Positions 22,886-33,226 of a DNA stretch of 64,000 nucleotides are shown in pieces. A program made the translations under genes and the position numbers. How positions within the stretch are numbered: position 1 is the first letter of the stretch; each line of letters opens with the position of its first letter. The DNA is from Strigamia acuminata (lineage: Eukaryota; Arthropoda; Chilopoda; Geophilomorpha; Linotaeniidae): NCBI GenBank assembly GCA_949358305.1, contig OX442315.1, forward strand, positions 28,608,427-28,672,426, given 5' to 3'. A model generated the notes under the pieces. It was not told where the DNA came from, did no database searches, and saw nothing but the letters and a program-made list of their open reading frames with translations.

Positions 22886-25800
22886 TTATACTGTATCGGG
22901 TATATAATAATCAAGATTTGAATAGGTGTAATTAAACATTTTAAAGTCTATTTCATACATCTGATATAACTTAAACATTTGCTTAGGTGTAATAAGAGCT
23001 TTTAAAAATTCATCAGTAAAATTTGTAATTGTCCTATTTTTCTTGGGAAACGCCAAAACCCTATTAGTCTTAACTTGGCGTAGGACTACATCAGCATCTT
23101 TTTCTAGATATTCTAATTTGCCTATTAAATCGTACTTAATATGGCACGGATTACACAAATCAAAAACCGGCCTCCAGTGTCTGTTTAAAATCGTTTTGTG
23201 AGTTTGAGGGTCAATCAAGTATTGCACAAATTCCGACAGGGTAACATCATTACCGCGTAGCAAGGATTCTTCACTCGCATTAGTCCGATATTTTTTAATT
23301 ATCATCCGGCCATATCTATTGTGAATTACGATATTGGATTGAATGAATTTACTTCGATGTGCTGACACTACTCGTTCGAAGGGATGTCGGACGAAGAGAA
23401 ATTTGAAATAGCGTTCTATTCGTTGCTCTTTCTCGAGCGGTGTGTACGAATCTAAAAAGCGGAAAACATGTGGTTTGTAGATATCTTCAAACGGGATATC
23501 AAGTGGGTCTCTGAAATCCGAATGATTTTTGAAGAGCAACAAGATTCGCTTCCAGTTGCTGCTTGCCACCTAGAAACATAAACATGGTAAAGTGTTTCAT
23601 CAAAAAATGAATTTGCTTATGTGTTGACTAAGGATTTTTGAAAAATTTTAAGATATGGAATACTATATTTTCTTGAGTAAGAGCCGCGGGTGTTATTCAA
23701 AACAGGCATCCTGAGCCGCGACTCTTAATCGAGGGCGGCTCTTATTTCAATTGTTTACTATATATTGATTGGAATTTCAATTTTTTGATTGAAATTTCAC
23801 TTTTTTTCATTAAAATTTCAGTTTTATTCATTAAAATTTCAGTTTTTTTCATTAAAATTTCACTTTTTTCCATTGAAATTTCTTTTTTTTTATTGAAAGT
23901 TCCATTTTTTCGATCAAAATTTCACTTTTTTCATTAAAATTTTAATTTTTTTCAGTGCAATTTAAATTTTTTTAGTGCAATTTTAATTTTTTTCAGTGCA
24001 ATTTAAATTCTTTTTAGTGCAATTTTAATTTTTTTCAGTGCAATTTAAATTCTTTTTAGTGCAATTTTAATTTTTTTCAGTGCAATTTTAATTTTTTCCA
24101 TTAAAATTTTAATTTTTTTCATTAAAATTTTAATTTTTTTCATTAAAATTTAACTTTTGTTTTTAATTTTTTTTTCTAAATAACCATCATCATTGACGAA
24201 TGTTTCATTATCGGTAATCGTTTCCTGTTTGGTTACAAAAGCCTTTGCATAGTAGCCCGGCTACTATTCGAGGGCGGCTCTTATTTCAAACCGCCTTTCT
24301 GAGGCGGGGCTACAAAACGAGGGCGACTCTTAATCGAGGAAATACGGTATATTGTATAACTGACGGCTTCATCAATTTTGACAAAATATACAATCAAATC
24401 AATTGAAAATAATCGTGAATAATCAATTGAAATTTATCTTGCTTAGCACGCACTTCTACATATTTTACCTTTGGCACGTTGCAATAAAGCAATTTATTTT
24501 CGTCATCCACAATAATAAGACTGATGTTTCTGCTGTGAATAGATGGTTTTCGTTCAAGTTCGAATAACATACTGCACACATTTTGAACCCTGTCTCTCCG
24601 GTCACTATAAATGGGAGCTTCAAAACTCTTTTAAAAAAAAAAATTAAAAATCACGATTTTGATGCAATTTCCATTTTGCTGCTTTTACTTTTATGGCAAA
24701 TGAATTACTGTTCTGTGTAATCACTGAAAAATGAATTTAAAAAAAAACATTATAGATGTTTACTTTACACATACAGGGTGTTCTAAAAGTATTGTTTCCT
24801 CCAAATATTTCCTGAGCAATTGCATCTAAGCCAACTTTGATGAAGCGACCGTATAGGAAGTTGGGTGAGAGTAATCCAATGACATCATCAAATTTGACCT
24901 TGAAGGTCATTTTCAAGGTCATTTACTTGCTAACTTCTAAACCAATCAGGTTAGAGCAAAAAAGTCAATTACAAAGTTGTAGAGCACCGTCAAATTAGTA
25001 CTATCCAACTTATCTTAGTCATCTTAAGTTAAATGTTTTCTTTTTAAAAAGGAGACAAATCAGAAAAAAAAATCACTAAAGTAAAATTTTTTATTCTTGC
25101 GATAAAATAATTATTGAGGCATTAAAAAAAGGCAGTGGTTTTTCTTGTTTACTTGCATAATAATGCACATTTGAACACGTTTATTTCAGTAATTCAGTAT
25201 TTTTGGAGTAGAAATTTACGTTTTGTCACAATGGCTGGCTTTATTTTAGCTGATTTGTCTCCTTTTTAAAAAGAAAACATTTAACTTAAGATGACTAAGA
25301 TAAGTTGGATAGTACTAATTTGATGCTGCTCTACAACTTTGTAATTGGAAATTTTGCTGTATCTTGAACGGTTTAAAAGTTAGCTAGTGAATGACCTTGA
25401 AAATGACCTTCAAGGTCAAATTTGATGACGTCATTGGATTGCTCTTACCCAACTTCCTATACGGTCGCTTCATCAAAGTTGGCCTAGATGCAATTGCTCA
25501 GGAAATATTTGGAAGGAACAATACTTTTAGAACACCCTGTATATGAAATGGTCCCGAGGTCAGCTCTACTGTACTGTGGAGTGGGTAAGATTCTAATAGA
25601 AGTGTATTTACCGTACTGCCTCGATTTAATGCCGGTCGTATCTAAACGCTGGCTCCTGATTAAGCGCCGGGCAAACCGAGAACGAAAAGGCAATAAACGC
25701 CGGTCTTAAATGAACGCTGGATTTGTTTAAACACCAGGTTTTAAACGTTTTTTATACGAATATACGGTAATTAAACGTAAACGATTGGGTGGCGGCGGTA

Positions 25801-28800
25801 GAAAATTTTTTTTTTCCGTTAGACGCCCGGCGCGAATAATCGCCGGGCTTTGAAGAAACGTCGGGGGGGGGGGGGGGGGGGTCAACTTGAAAAAATAAAT
25901 AAATGCCCCGGCGTTAAATCGAGGCAGTACGGTATACCAAGTTTAGTTTAGTTTAGTTTAGTTTATTTCAAGCACTCCCAGGGAGTAGATACAATAAGGT
26001 ACATGGTGACAGCGGGTTGTTAATCATTACATTGGGTGAACAACAGTAAATTTCGAGGGAAATTTTATAGGCGGCGGTGGAAGTGGCGGCAGCAGTGGAA
26101 ACAACAATTGAAGGTGGCGCAGTCGAGTACAGTAGCATGGATGTCCATTGGGAGATTGTTCCACATTTTGGTACAACGATAAGGGAAAGTTCTATAGCGG
26201 AGACTCGGGTGTTGATCTCGAACGAGTGGCGGCGGGTGATCCGGGTGGCAGCAGTAGAATCCTGCGATGAATTGAGCAGGGTGTCTGGGGTCTCTAATAG
26301 CATCGGCTAGAGAGGACAGGTCATTCAGCTGTAGCAAGTTGGAGAGGGTCAGAATTTTTTGGGTGTTGCAATACGGTGTGAGGCGGGATCTGGGTAGGAT
26401 TTTGTAGGAGGCGCGGAGGATACGGTAGTAAGCCGACTTGAGGGGGATCAGGAAACGGCGGGGAGTTGAGTTCCAGATGGGGGAGGCATAGGAGATAGCA
26501 GGGTGGACCTTGGACTTAATGTAAGAAGTAAATTTGCGCTTGGACAGAACCTTGCAGCTACGAGTGACAATGAATACGATCCTAGATAGGAATTTTGTTA
26601 GGTTCAGAAGGTGTATAGCAAAGGTAAGGTGAGGGTCGAAGGCCAGGTTCAGGACCGTGACAGAGTGGAAAGGATAGGGAGTGCTTGTACGATAGCGACT
26701 AAAGGAAATGGTGCTCGTCTTACCAGGGTTTAGGGACATGTCATAACGGGCATACCAATCTGAGAGGAGGGACAGTTGGTATCGGTTTGAATCCTCTCGT
26801 AAGCTGAGCTCAAAAACCCTTACCACAATTGTTCAAAAAGAGGGCTACATTGAAAACAATCGAATTGAACCTACGTTTACTGGATTAGGTTTGCATATAA
26901 ATACACAACTACAGTCGAAACTCTTTATAACGAATCGCGATATAACGAATCGCGATATAACGAATTATCGCTATAACGAATTGTTGAAAATGACTTGGTT
27001 GGCCAGCCATAGAACACCATGTTAAATATTTTCGTTATAACGAATTTCGATACAACGAATTATTCGTTATAACAAACAAGTTTCAGGTACACTATAATAC
27101 CCATAAGCTCTCGTTACAACGAATTTTCAAAACTGATTACATCACTCACAACATCCGATGCCGATATTTAGAAAACAAAGGAAAATGAAAATGGCTGCCA
27201 AATGAAAGGCAATTTTGATTTACAACAAGCTGAACATTATTGATGCCATTGACAATGGCAAGAAGCCATCAATTGTAGCAGAGGACAGGGGCGGATCTAG
27301 CTTTTCGGGGACCTGGGGCTTGACGTTTTTTCGGGGCCTCTTTCTCAAAATTTTTTCGAGACAGACCTTCTTTTTTTTTTTTTTAGCGACCTTTTTCTTT
27401 TTTCTTTTTGGGGCCATCCATTTACTACGTCACGGCCTTAGGGGGGAGGGAGGGGTAAGCCAAACGCGTGACAAATTGTGACGTAGGGGGAGGGGGGGTT
27501 CTTGGAAATGTGACGTCACAAGCAAAGATCTTAATGCACATTTCATATATGCACGTTGCCCCCAAATTTCATCATCATCATAGCGAAATTCAAGACGTCA
27601 CAGTGTTCATTTCATCAGCTGCATTGTTATTAGCAGCGCTACTATAGTACTCTGGTTCGACTCAAGAGGGTGCCCTTCGCCCATTGGCCGAGCCGCATTA
27701 CTCCTACCTCATTTTTGGATCACTACACCAGTGATACGGCTCGGCTAATGGGAGAAGGGCACCCTCTTGAGTAAAAAATAAATCTAACCACCATCCAGAC
27801 CACAAAGACCCAATGATAATAAACCGTGACTGTGACATAGGGGGTAGGGGGGTGAAGCTTAGTGTGACAGTAGTGTGACATGGGGGGAGGGGGGGTCTAA
27901 AAAAAGCCGATTTCAGCGTTACGTAGTAAATGGATGGCCCCTTTTTAGTACATGGCCCAGAGTCTTGGGCCCCCCCTAGAATTTGGGGGCCCGGGGCTCA
28001 AGCCCCGATAGCCCAGTGCTAGATCCGCCTCTGGCAGAGGAGTTTAATTTTCTCGTTCTACAATTTCAACAATTTTAAGGAATCGGGATAAAATTAACAT
28101 GAAACTTGCAAGTGGTAATCAAGGTTTACAAAAAAATAGTGCTTGGTGCTAAAATTTGATTTTTTCACCTAATTCGTTTTAACGAATTCTCGTTATAACG
28201 AATCGATTCGTCCGATCCCTTGCGATTCGTTATAAAGAGTTTCGACTGTATAAACAAATACCAGTATCTCGTAACCCACGCAGTAACTTTCATCCAAACC
28301 GTTTTTGCCAACTCTTCGGTCCTTCTGTAGCCACGATAACAAATTTTAAAAGAGCACCTTTTCTCTGCCGTTCCAAACATATCCCAAATTTACAAAATAT
28401 CACCCAACTTTGAACTACCATTGCACAAGATCTATGCAGTAACTAAGTTATTCTCAAACTTTTTTTTACCCAGTCTTCAACTCCTCCTCAGCCACCATAC
28501 CAAATTTCAGAATGACATCGCTTCAGATTAAAAAGTTATTGTGTTCCAAACCTTGCTGAGTAAACGTAAGGTTTAATTTGATTGTTTTCAATGTTGCCCT
28601 CGTTTCGAACAATCGCGGAAAGGAGTTTTGAGCTCAGGGTGACGAGAGGATTCAGACAAATTCCAACTTGATATACCGGTAGATACACTTTTATTAGAAT
28701 CTTACCAAATTGGGTTGTAGAGAGCAGTAAAGCCCTGTGCTGGCCCCTTCTCCCGTGAGAATTTTCATCTGCAATGTTTCATAAAGCCTGGCTGGAATTG

Positions 28801-29304
28801 GAATACCGATTGCATATTTTACGACCAACCGATGGAGCTCGATGGAGCTCATGTCGAAATTCATACACAAAATGTTGCAGCACTTTGTACTTTTCATTCA
28901 AAAATTAAAATTAAAATTTAATTTAATTATATTGATGAAAATTCAAACTTGTTGAGTTCTTATACAGATAAAAATATCTAGATGCAGTCAGTTTTAACCA
29001 ATTCTTTTATGCACTGATTTCAAATTGGTGCATCAGCTTGTGGGCAAATTTTTCAAGAAGCTAATTTAATTTTTTGTTATTGGAACAAAAAAGGCATTTT
29101 ATGGGAATGATATACGAAAGCTGATAAATCGGAACTTGGAAAAACTCTCACCACAGTCGTGGCAAAGTTTGAGTGCACAGTTTTATATAGAATGCTCAAC
29201 TTACCCACTCCATTTTGTAGTACAGTGTATAAAATGACTAAAATAAGTGTCGCACAAATTAAACACAGCAATAGCTTGTAAAAACAGGATCTACGGTTCG
29301 TCAT
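22886..29304 (-). CDS. Carbohydrate sulfotransferase, CHST11-like, copy C (4 exons)
   Basis: Minus-strand exons: 29304-29205, 24723-24689, 24627-24469, 23569-22886 (325 aa). Exon 1 (100 nt) and exon 3 (159 nt) each have one codon more than in A/B, a change shared with copy D. The signal anchor MTNRRSCFYKLLLCLICATL continues into LILVILY. PAPS sites are PKVASSNWKR and RHPFERVVSAHRSKF (from about R159). Exon 2 ends in AAAA rather than the usual AAAG, but the GT donor is intact and the frame holds. AATAAA lies at 22808-22813 on the minus strand, 73 bp past the stop. Intron 1 is about 4.5 kb because it holds a palindromic MITE, a TACCG-end MITE, a LINE fragment and a pogo element with nested insertions. 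The distant exon 1 is assigned because it lies before the next gene copy, keeps phase and has a promoter. Confidence 0.85.
23660..24350. mobile_element. MITE with TACCGTATTTCCTCGATTAA-type ends (intron 3 of copy C)
   Basis: The left end TACTATATTTTCTTGAGTAA and the inverted right end TACCGTATTTCCTCGATTAA enclose GAGGGCGGCTCTTATTTCAA on both sides and a core of tandem ATTAAAATTTCA/TTTTTT and CAGTGCAATTTTAATTTTTT words. Related copies sit at the same intron position in D (30877-31298) and E (63101-63706), so the insertion predates those duplications. Core length differs between copies by slippage. Confidence 0.7.
24774..25539. mobile_element. Near-palindromic MITE with CAGGGTGTTC ends (intron 1 of copy C)
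   Basis: A 766-bp element whose two halves are nearly reverse complements: CAGGGTGTTCTAAAAGTATT at the left and its complement at the right, and again GACCTTGAAGGTCATTTTCA and TTTAACTTAAGATGACTAAG further in. It is flanked by TA on both sides. Copy D has the uninterrupted target (31765-31770), so the TA duplication is directly visible. No transposase frame remains. TA target and CAGGGTG ends suggest the Tc1/mariner group. Confidence 0.8.
25609..25934. mobile_element. MITE with perfect TACCGTACTGCCTCGATTTA ends (intron 1 of copy C)
   Basis: Perfect terminal inverted repeats of at least 20 bp. The inside carries repeated CGCCGG(GC) words: TTAAGCGCCGGG, AATAAACGCCGGTC, AATAATCGCCGGGC. A run of 19 G occupies 25863-25881. 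It is related to the element in intron 3 of C/D/E and to the CCTCGAATAAACGCCGGG motif scattered through the macrosatellite. Confidence 0.75.
25941..26826 (-). mobile_element. 5'-truncated non-LTR retrotransposon (Jockey/CR1-like LINE)
   Basis: A 253-codon open frame at 26826-26065 resembles the C-terminal reverse transcriptase region of LINEs: LLSDWYARYDMSLNPGKT, then ISYASPIWN and, near the end, FPYRCTKMWNNLP. The 3' tail (plus strand 25941-25965) is a TTTAG-type tandem repeat. The upstream RT and any endonuclease are missing. The first 15 or so codons overlap sequence also present in copy D's intron, so the true left edge may be near 26770. It interrupts intron 1 of copy C. Confidence 0.75.
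27286..28033. mobile_element. hAT-like MITE nested in the pogo-like element
   Basis: Terminal inverted repeats CAGGGGCGGATCTAGC / CAGAGGCGGATCTAGC, flanked by the exact 8-bp duplication GCAGAGGA (27278-27285 and 28034-28041), which is the hAT signature. It is 748 bp without a transposase and itself holds another inverted-repeat element. Confidence 0.88.
27410..27941. mobile_element. Third-level nested element with GGGGCCATCCATTTACTACG ends
   Basis: Ends GGGGCCATCCATTTACTACG(TC)AC are inverted at 27916-27941. Flanking T runs could be a short target duplication. Inside, G-rich tracts surround a long hairpin at 27661-27771 (CTCAAGAGGGTGCCCTT against its complement), possibly a fourth insertion. 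Confidence 0.65.
28249..29204. repeat. Remainder of intron 1 of copy C, shared with copy D
   Basis: Positions 28250-29200 align with 31980-32780 of copy D (for example CTATCATTGCACAAGAT-type and ATACCGATTGCATATTTTACG stretches). Copy C has about 150 bp extra (about 28634-28790), which contains an inverted copy of a module found at 25580-25605 plus 26770-26815 and at 31805-31872. No gene is seen. Confidence 0.55.
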
Positions 29305-29386
29305 CGTGGCTCACTGCAGACGTCCAGAAACTTCTTTGCTATCGTTTATAAAGAGAAAGTGACAAACAAACCAATCTTATTTTCAT

Positions 29387-29416
29387 GCACCTCCCAGTTT
29401 AGCCTTTTGGACCAAT
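29387..29416 (-). promoter_or_regulatory. Proximal promoter of copy C (CCAAT box, decayed GC box)
   Basis: The minus-strand GATTGG at about 29412-29417 is conserved with A and B, whereas the GC box has become GGGAGG (29390-29395), as in copy D. Confidence 0.45.
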
Positions 29417-30105
29417 CAAGTTTAGAAGCAGACATAATTGACATTTCTTGTGGATCTGTTTTGACAGGATTTTGCCACATGTTTAATTACATTTAAGGAA
29501 AAAGTCATTATTAATTAATTAACTATTGACAACGTGATAATAAAATTTTACCTTATTTAAATAATGATGGAGTCCTGGTTTGAAAACTATCGGATAATAC
29601 AAAAGAAACGAAGAAAAATAATTTTAAAAAATTCTGAATTAACTTTTGTAGCTGAAAGCAATTTCATAAATTACCGCGGCTTTTTCTTTTAGAGATTGTC
29701 CACATAAAAACAGACTAAAAGTCTACTTAATACTTGCTCTTTGGAGGATAGAGAAGAAATGCCTACTGCCAATGAATATATGAAAAATTAAATAATTCCA
29801 CATTTTAAATGCTGGTAGCTATTTATAATTTTTGCCTCGAATACACAGGATTAGTACTAAGTAAATAACATCTTTTTGTTTTGCTAATTAAATAGATTTG
29901 GGGGATTTTTCAATTAATTTGGGGGTGTCAATAATTTGATCTCTAATTTGAACACAGGTGCGAAACACAGGAGATAAACACAAGTGCAAAAGATTTCACA
30001 TAAAGTGAGTGGTCAAACTTTATTTTTTTTCTCGAAAAACACTGTATCTATTATTTTTACAGTTATGTAGTGTAATGGAGCATGTGTTTGTAGACGTGGG
30101 TCACG
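29417..30105. other. Spacer between copies C and D
   Basis: This is 5' flank of C, then 3' flank of D. No gene is seen. AATAAA on the minus strand at 30019-30024 lies 80 bp past the stop of copy D, in the same position as for copies C and E. Confidence 0.5.
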
Positions 30106-32879
30106 TTATACTGTATCGAGTATATAGTAATCAAGATTTGAATAAGTGTAATTAAACGTTTTAAAGTCTATTTCATACATCTGATATAACTTAAACACTT
30201 GCTTAGGTGTAATAAGAGCTTTTAAAAATTCATCAGTGAATTTTGTAATTGTCCTATTTTTCTTGGGAAACGTCATAACCCTACTAGTCTTAATTTGGCG
30301 TAGGACTTCATCAGCATCCTTTTCTAGACTTTCTAATTTGCCTATTATGTCGTACTTAATATGGCACGGATGACACAAATCAAAAACCGGCCTCCAGTGT
30401 CTGTCTAAAATCGTTTTGTGAGTTTGAGGATCAATCAAGTATTGCACAAATTCCGACAGGGTAACATCATTACCGCGTAGCAAGGATTCTTTACTCGCAT
30501 TATTCCGATATTTTTTAATGATCATACGGCCGTATATTTTGGGATATGCGATGTTGGATTGAGTGAATTTATTTCGATGTGCTGACACTACTCGTTCGAA
30601 GGGATGTCGGACGAAGAGAAATTTGAAATAGCGTTCTATTCGTTGCTCTTTCTCGAGCGGTGTGTACGAATCTAAAGTGCGGAAAACACGTGGTTGATGG
30701 ACATCGTCAGCTGGGATATCAAGTGGGTCTCTGAAATCCGAATGATTTTTGAAGAGCATCAAGATTCGCTTCCAATTGGTGCTTGCCACCTAAAAATATA
30801 GACATTGTAAAGTTTTTCAACAAAAAATGAATTTGTTTAAGTGATGACTAACGATTTTTGAAATTTGGAAATGGAATACCATATTTTCTCGAGTAAGAGC
30901 CGCAGCTTTTATTCAAAACGGGCATCCTGATCCGCGACTCTTAATCGAGGGCGGCTGTTATTACAATTTTTTACCATATTTTGATTGAAATTTCACTTTT
31001 TTCCATTGAACTTTCACTTTTTTTGATTGAAATTTCACTTTTTTTCCATTAAAATTTCACTTTTTTTGATTAATATTTTACTTTTTTTGATTGAAATTTC
31101 ACTTTTTTCATTAAAATTGTATTTTTTTCAGAGCAATTTTATTTTTTTTCTTTAAAATTTCACTTTCTTTAAAAATTTTCTATCTAAATACGAACCATCA
31201 TTATTGACGAATTTTTTATTAACCGTTTCCTGTTTGGTTACAAAAGCCCTCGAATAGTAGCTACAAAACAAAGGCGATTCTTAATGGAGAAAATACGGTG
31301 TATAACTGACGGTTACATCAATTATGATAAAAGATGATATTTTAGTTTTAGATACGACATTTGAATTTGATAAAATATACAATCAAATCAATTGAAAATA
31401 ATCGTGATTAATCAATTGAAATTTATCTTGGTAAGTACGCAATTCTACATATTTTACCTTTGGCACTTCGCAATAAAGCAATTTATGTTCGTCATCCACA
31501 ATAATAACACTCATGTTTCTGCTGTGAATAGATGGTTTTCGTTCAAGTTCGAATAACATACTGCATACATTTTGAACTCTGTCTCTCCGGTGACTATAAA
31601 TAGGAGCTTCAAAAATCTTTTTAAAAAAAAAATTAATAACCTCGATTTTGATGCAATTTCCATTTTGCCGCTTTTACCTTTATGGGCAATGAATCGCTGT
31701 TCTGTGTAATAACTGAAAAATGAATTTTAAAAAGAAATCACCTTCTAGATGATTATTTTACACATATCAAGTGGTCCCGAGGTCAGCTCTACTGTATGTG
31801 GGGTGGGTAAGATTCCAATAGAAGTCTGTCTCTATCAAGTTGGTATCCGTTTGACTCCTCTCGTAAGCTGAGCTCAAAAACCCTTATCGCAATTGTTCAA
31901 AGGAAAGGCTACATTGAAAAAAATCGAATTGAACCTACGTTTACTGGATTAGGTTTGCATATAGATACACAACTATAAATAAATACCTGTATCTCGAAAC
32001 CTACGCAGTAACTTTCACCCAAACTGTTTTTGCTAACTCTCTGGTCCCTCTTTAACCACGATAACAAATTTTAGAAGAGCACCTCTTCAGATGAAAGAGT
32101 TATGCCGTTCCAAACGTGTTCCAAATTTACAAAATATCACCCAACTATCAACTGCCATTGCACAAGATCCATGCAGTAACTAAGTTATTCCCAAACTTTT
32201 TTTACCCAGTCTTCAACTCCTCTTCAACCACCATACCAAATTTCAGAATGACATCGCTTCAGATTAAAAAGTTATTGTGTTCCAAACATTGCTGAGTAAA
32301 CGTGAGGTTTAATTTGATTGTTTTCAATGTTGCCCTCGTTTCGAACAATCGCGGTACTGGTAAGGAGTTTTGAGCCTGGCTGGAATTGGAATACCGATTG
32401 CATATTTTACGAGCAACCGATGGAGTTCGATGGAGCTCATGTGGAAATTCATACATCAAATGTTGCAGCACTTTGTACTTTTCATTCAAAAATTAAAATT
32501 ATAATTTAATTTAATTATATTGATGAAAATTCAAACTTGTTGAGTTCTTATACAGATAAAAATATCTAGATGCAGTCAGTTTTAACCAATTTTTTTATGC
32601 ACTGATTTCAAATTGGTGCATCAGCTTGTGGGCAAATTTTTCAAGAAGCTAATTTAATTTTTTGTTATTGGAACAAAAACGTCATTTTATGGTAATGATA
32701 TACGAAAGCTGATAAATCGGAACTTGGAAAAACTCTCACCACAGTCGTGGTAAAGTTTTATATAGAATGCTCAACTTACCCACTCTATTTTGTAGTACAG
32801 TGTATAAAATGACTAAAATAAGTGTCGCACAAATTAAACACAGCAATAGCTTGTAAAAACAGGATCTACGGTTCGTCAT
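30106..32879 (-). CDS. Carbohydrate sulfotransferase, CHST11-like, copy D (4 exons)
   Basis: Minus-strand exons: 32879-32780, 31712-31678, 31616-31458, 30789-30106 (325 aa). It has the same exon lengths as copy C and an almost identical exon 1, with one change from NGV to NRV after the membrane segment. PAPS sites are PKVASTNWKR and RHPFERVVSAHRNKF. Potential N-glycosylation sites NRT and NYT are kept. Intron 1 is about 1.1 kb and lacks the insertions that lengthen intron 1 of copy C, so it shows the pre-insertion state. It should be a Golgi type II PAPS-dependent glycan sulfotransferase; the acceptor is unknown. Confidence 0.9.
30877..31298. mobile_element. Shorter copy of the TACCGTATTT..CCTCGA MITE (intron 3 of copy D)
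   Basis: Left end TACCATATTTTCTCGAGTAA, right end inverted near 31279-31298, with the core of ATTGAAATTTCACTTTTTT words. It sits at the same place as the element in copies C and E but is about 270 bp shorter. Confidence 0.65.
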
Positions 32880-32962
32880 CGTGGCTCACTGCAGACGTCC
32901 AGAAACTTCTTTGCTATCGTTTATAAAGAGAAAGTGACAAACAAACCAATCTTATTTTCATG

Positions 32963-32991
32963 CACCTCCCAGTTTGGCCTTTTGGACCAAT
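32963..32991 (-). promoter_or_regulatory. Proximal promoter of copy D (CCAAT box, decayed GC box)
   Basis: GATTGG on the minus strand (about 32987-32992) with GGGAGG downstream, at the same distance from the start codon as in copy C. Confidence 0.45.
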
Positions 32992-33226
32992 CAAGTTTAG
33001 AAGCAGACATAATTGACATTTCTTGTGTATATGTTTTGACAGGATTTTGCCACATGTTTAATTAAGTATATTTAATGAAAAAGTCAATATTAATTAATTA
33101 ACTATTGACAACGTGATAATAAAATTTGACCTTATTTAAATAATGATGGAGTCCTGGTTTGAAAACTATCGGATAATACAAAAGAAACGAAGAAAAATAA
33201 TTTTAAAAAATTCTGAATTAACTTTT

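Larger units (their letters stand above)
26912..28248. mobile_element. Pogo-like MITE carrying nested insertions (intron 1 of copy C)
   Basis: Same termini as the element in copy B (CAGTCGAAACTCTTTATAAC) with flanking TA at 26910-26911 and 28249-28250. A decayed frame near 27215-27285 (KLNIIDAIDNGKKPSIVAE) matches a CENP-B/pogo DNA-binding domain start. It is interrupted at 27286 by a hAT-like element. Copy D keeps the empty site at about 31970-31985. Confidence 0.85.

Noticed and set aside
25941-26826. LINE fragment as a host gene
   Set aside because: It has reverse-transcriptase C-terminal features, a tandem-repeat tail and is missing in the paralogous intron of copy D.
27215-27481. 88-codon frame starting with a pogo-like peptide
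   Set aside because: Only the first 25 codons are a transposase remnant; the rest is the nested hAT-like element. It is not a functional gene.
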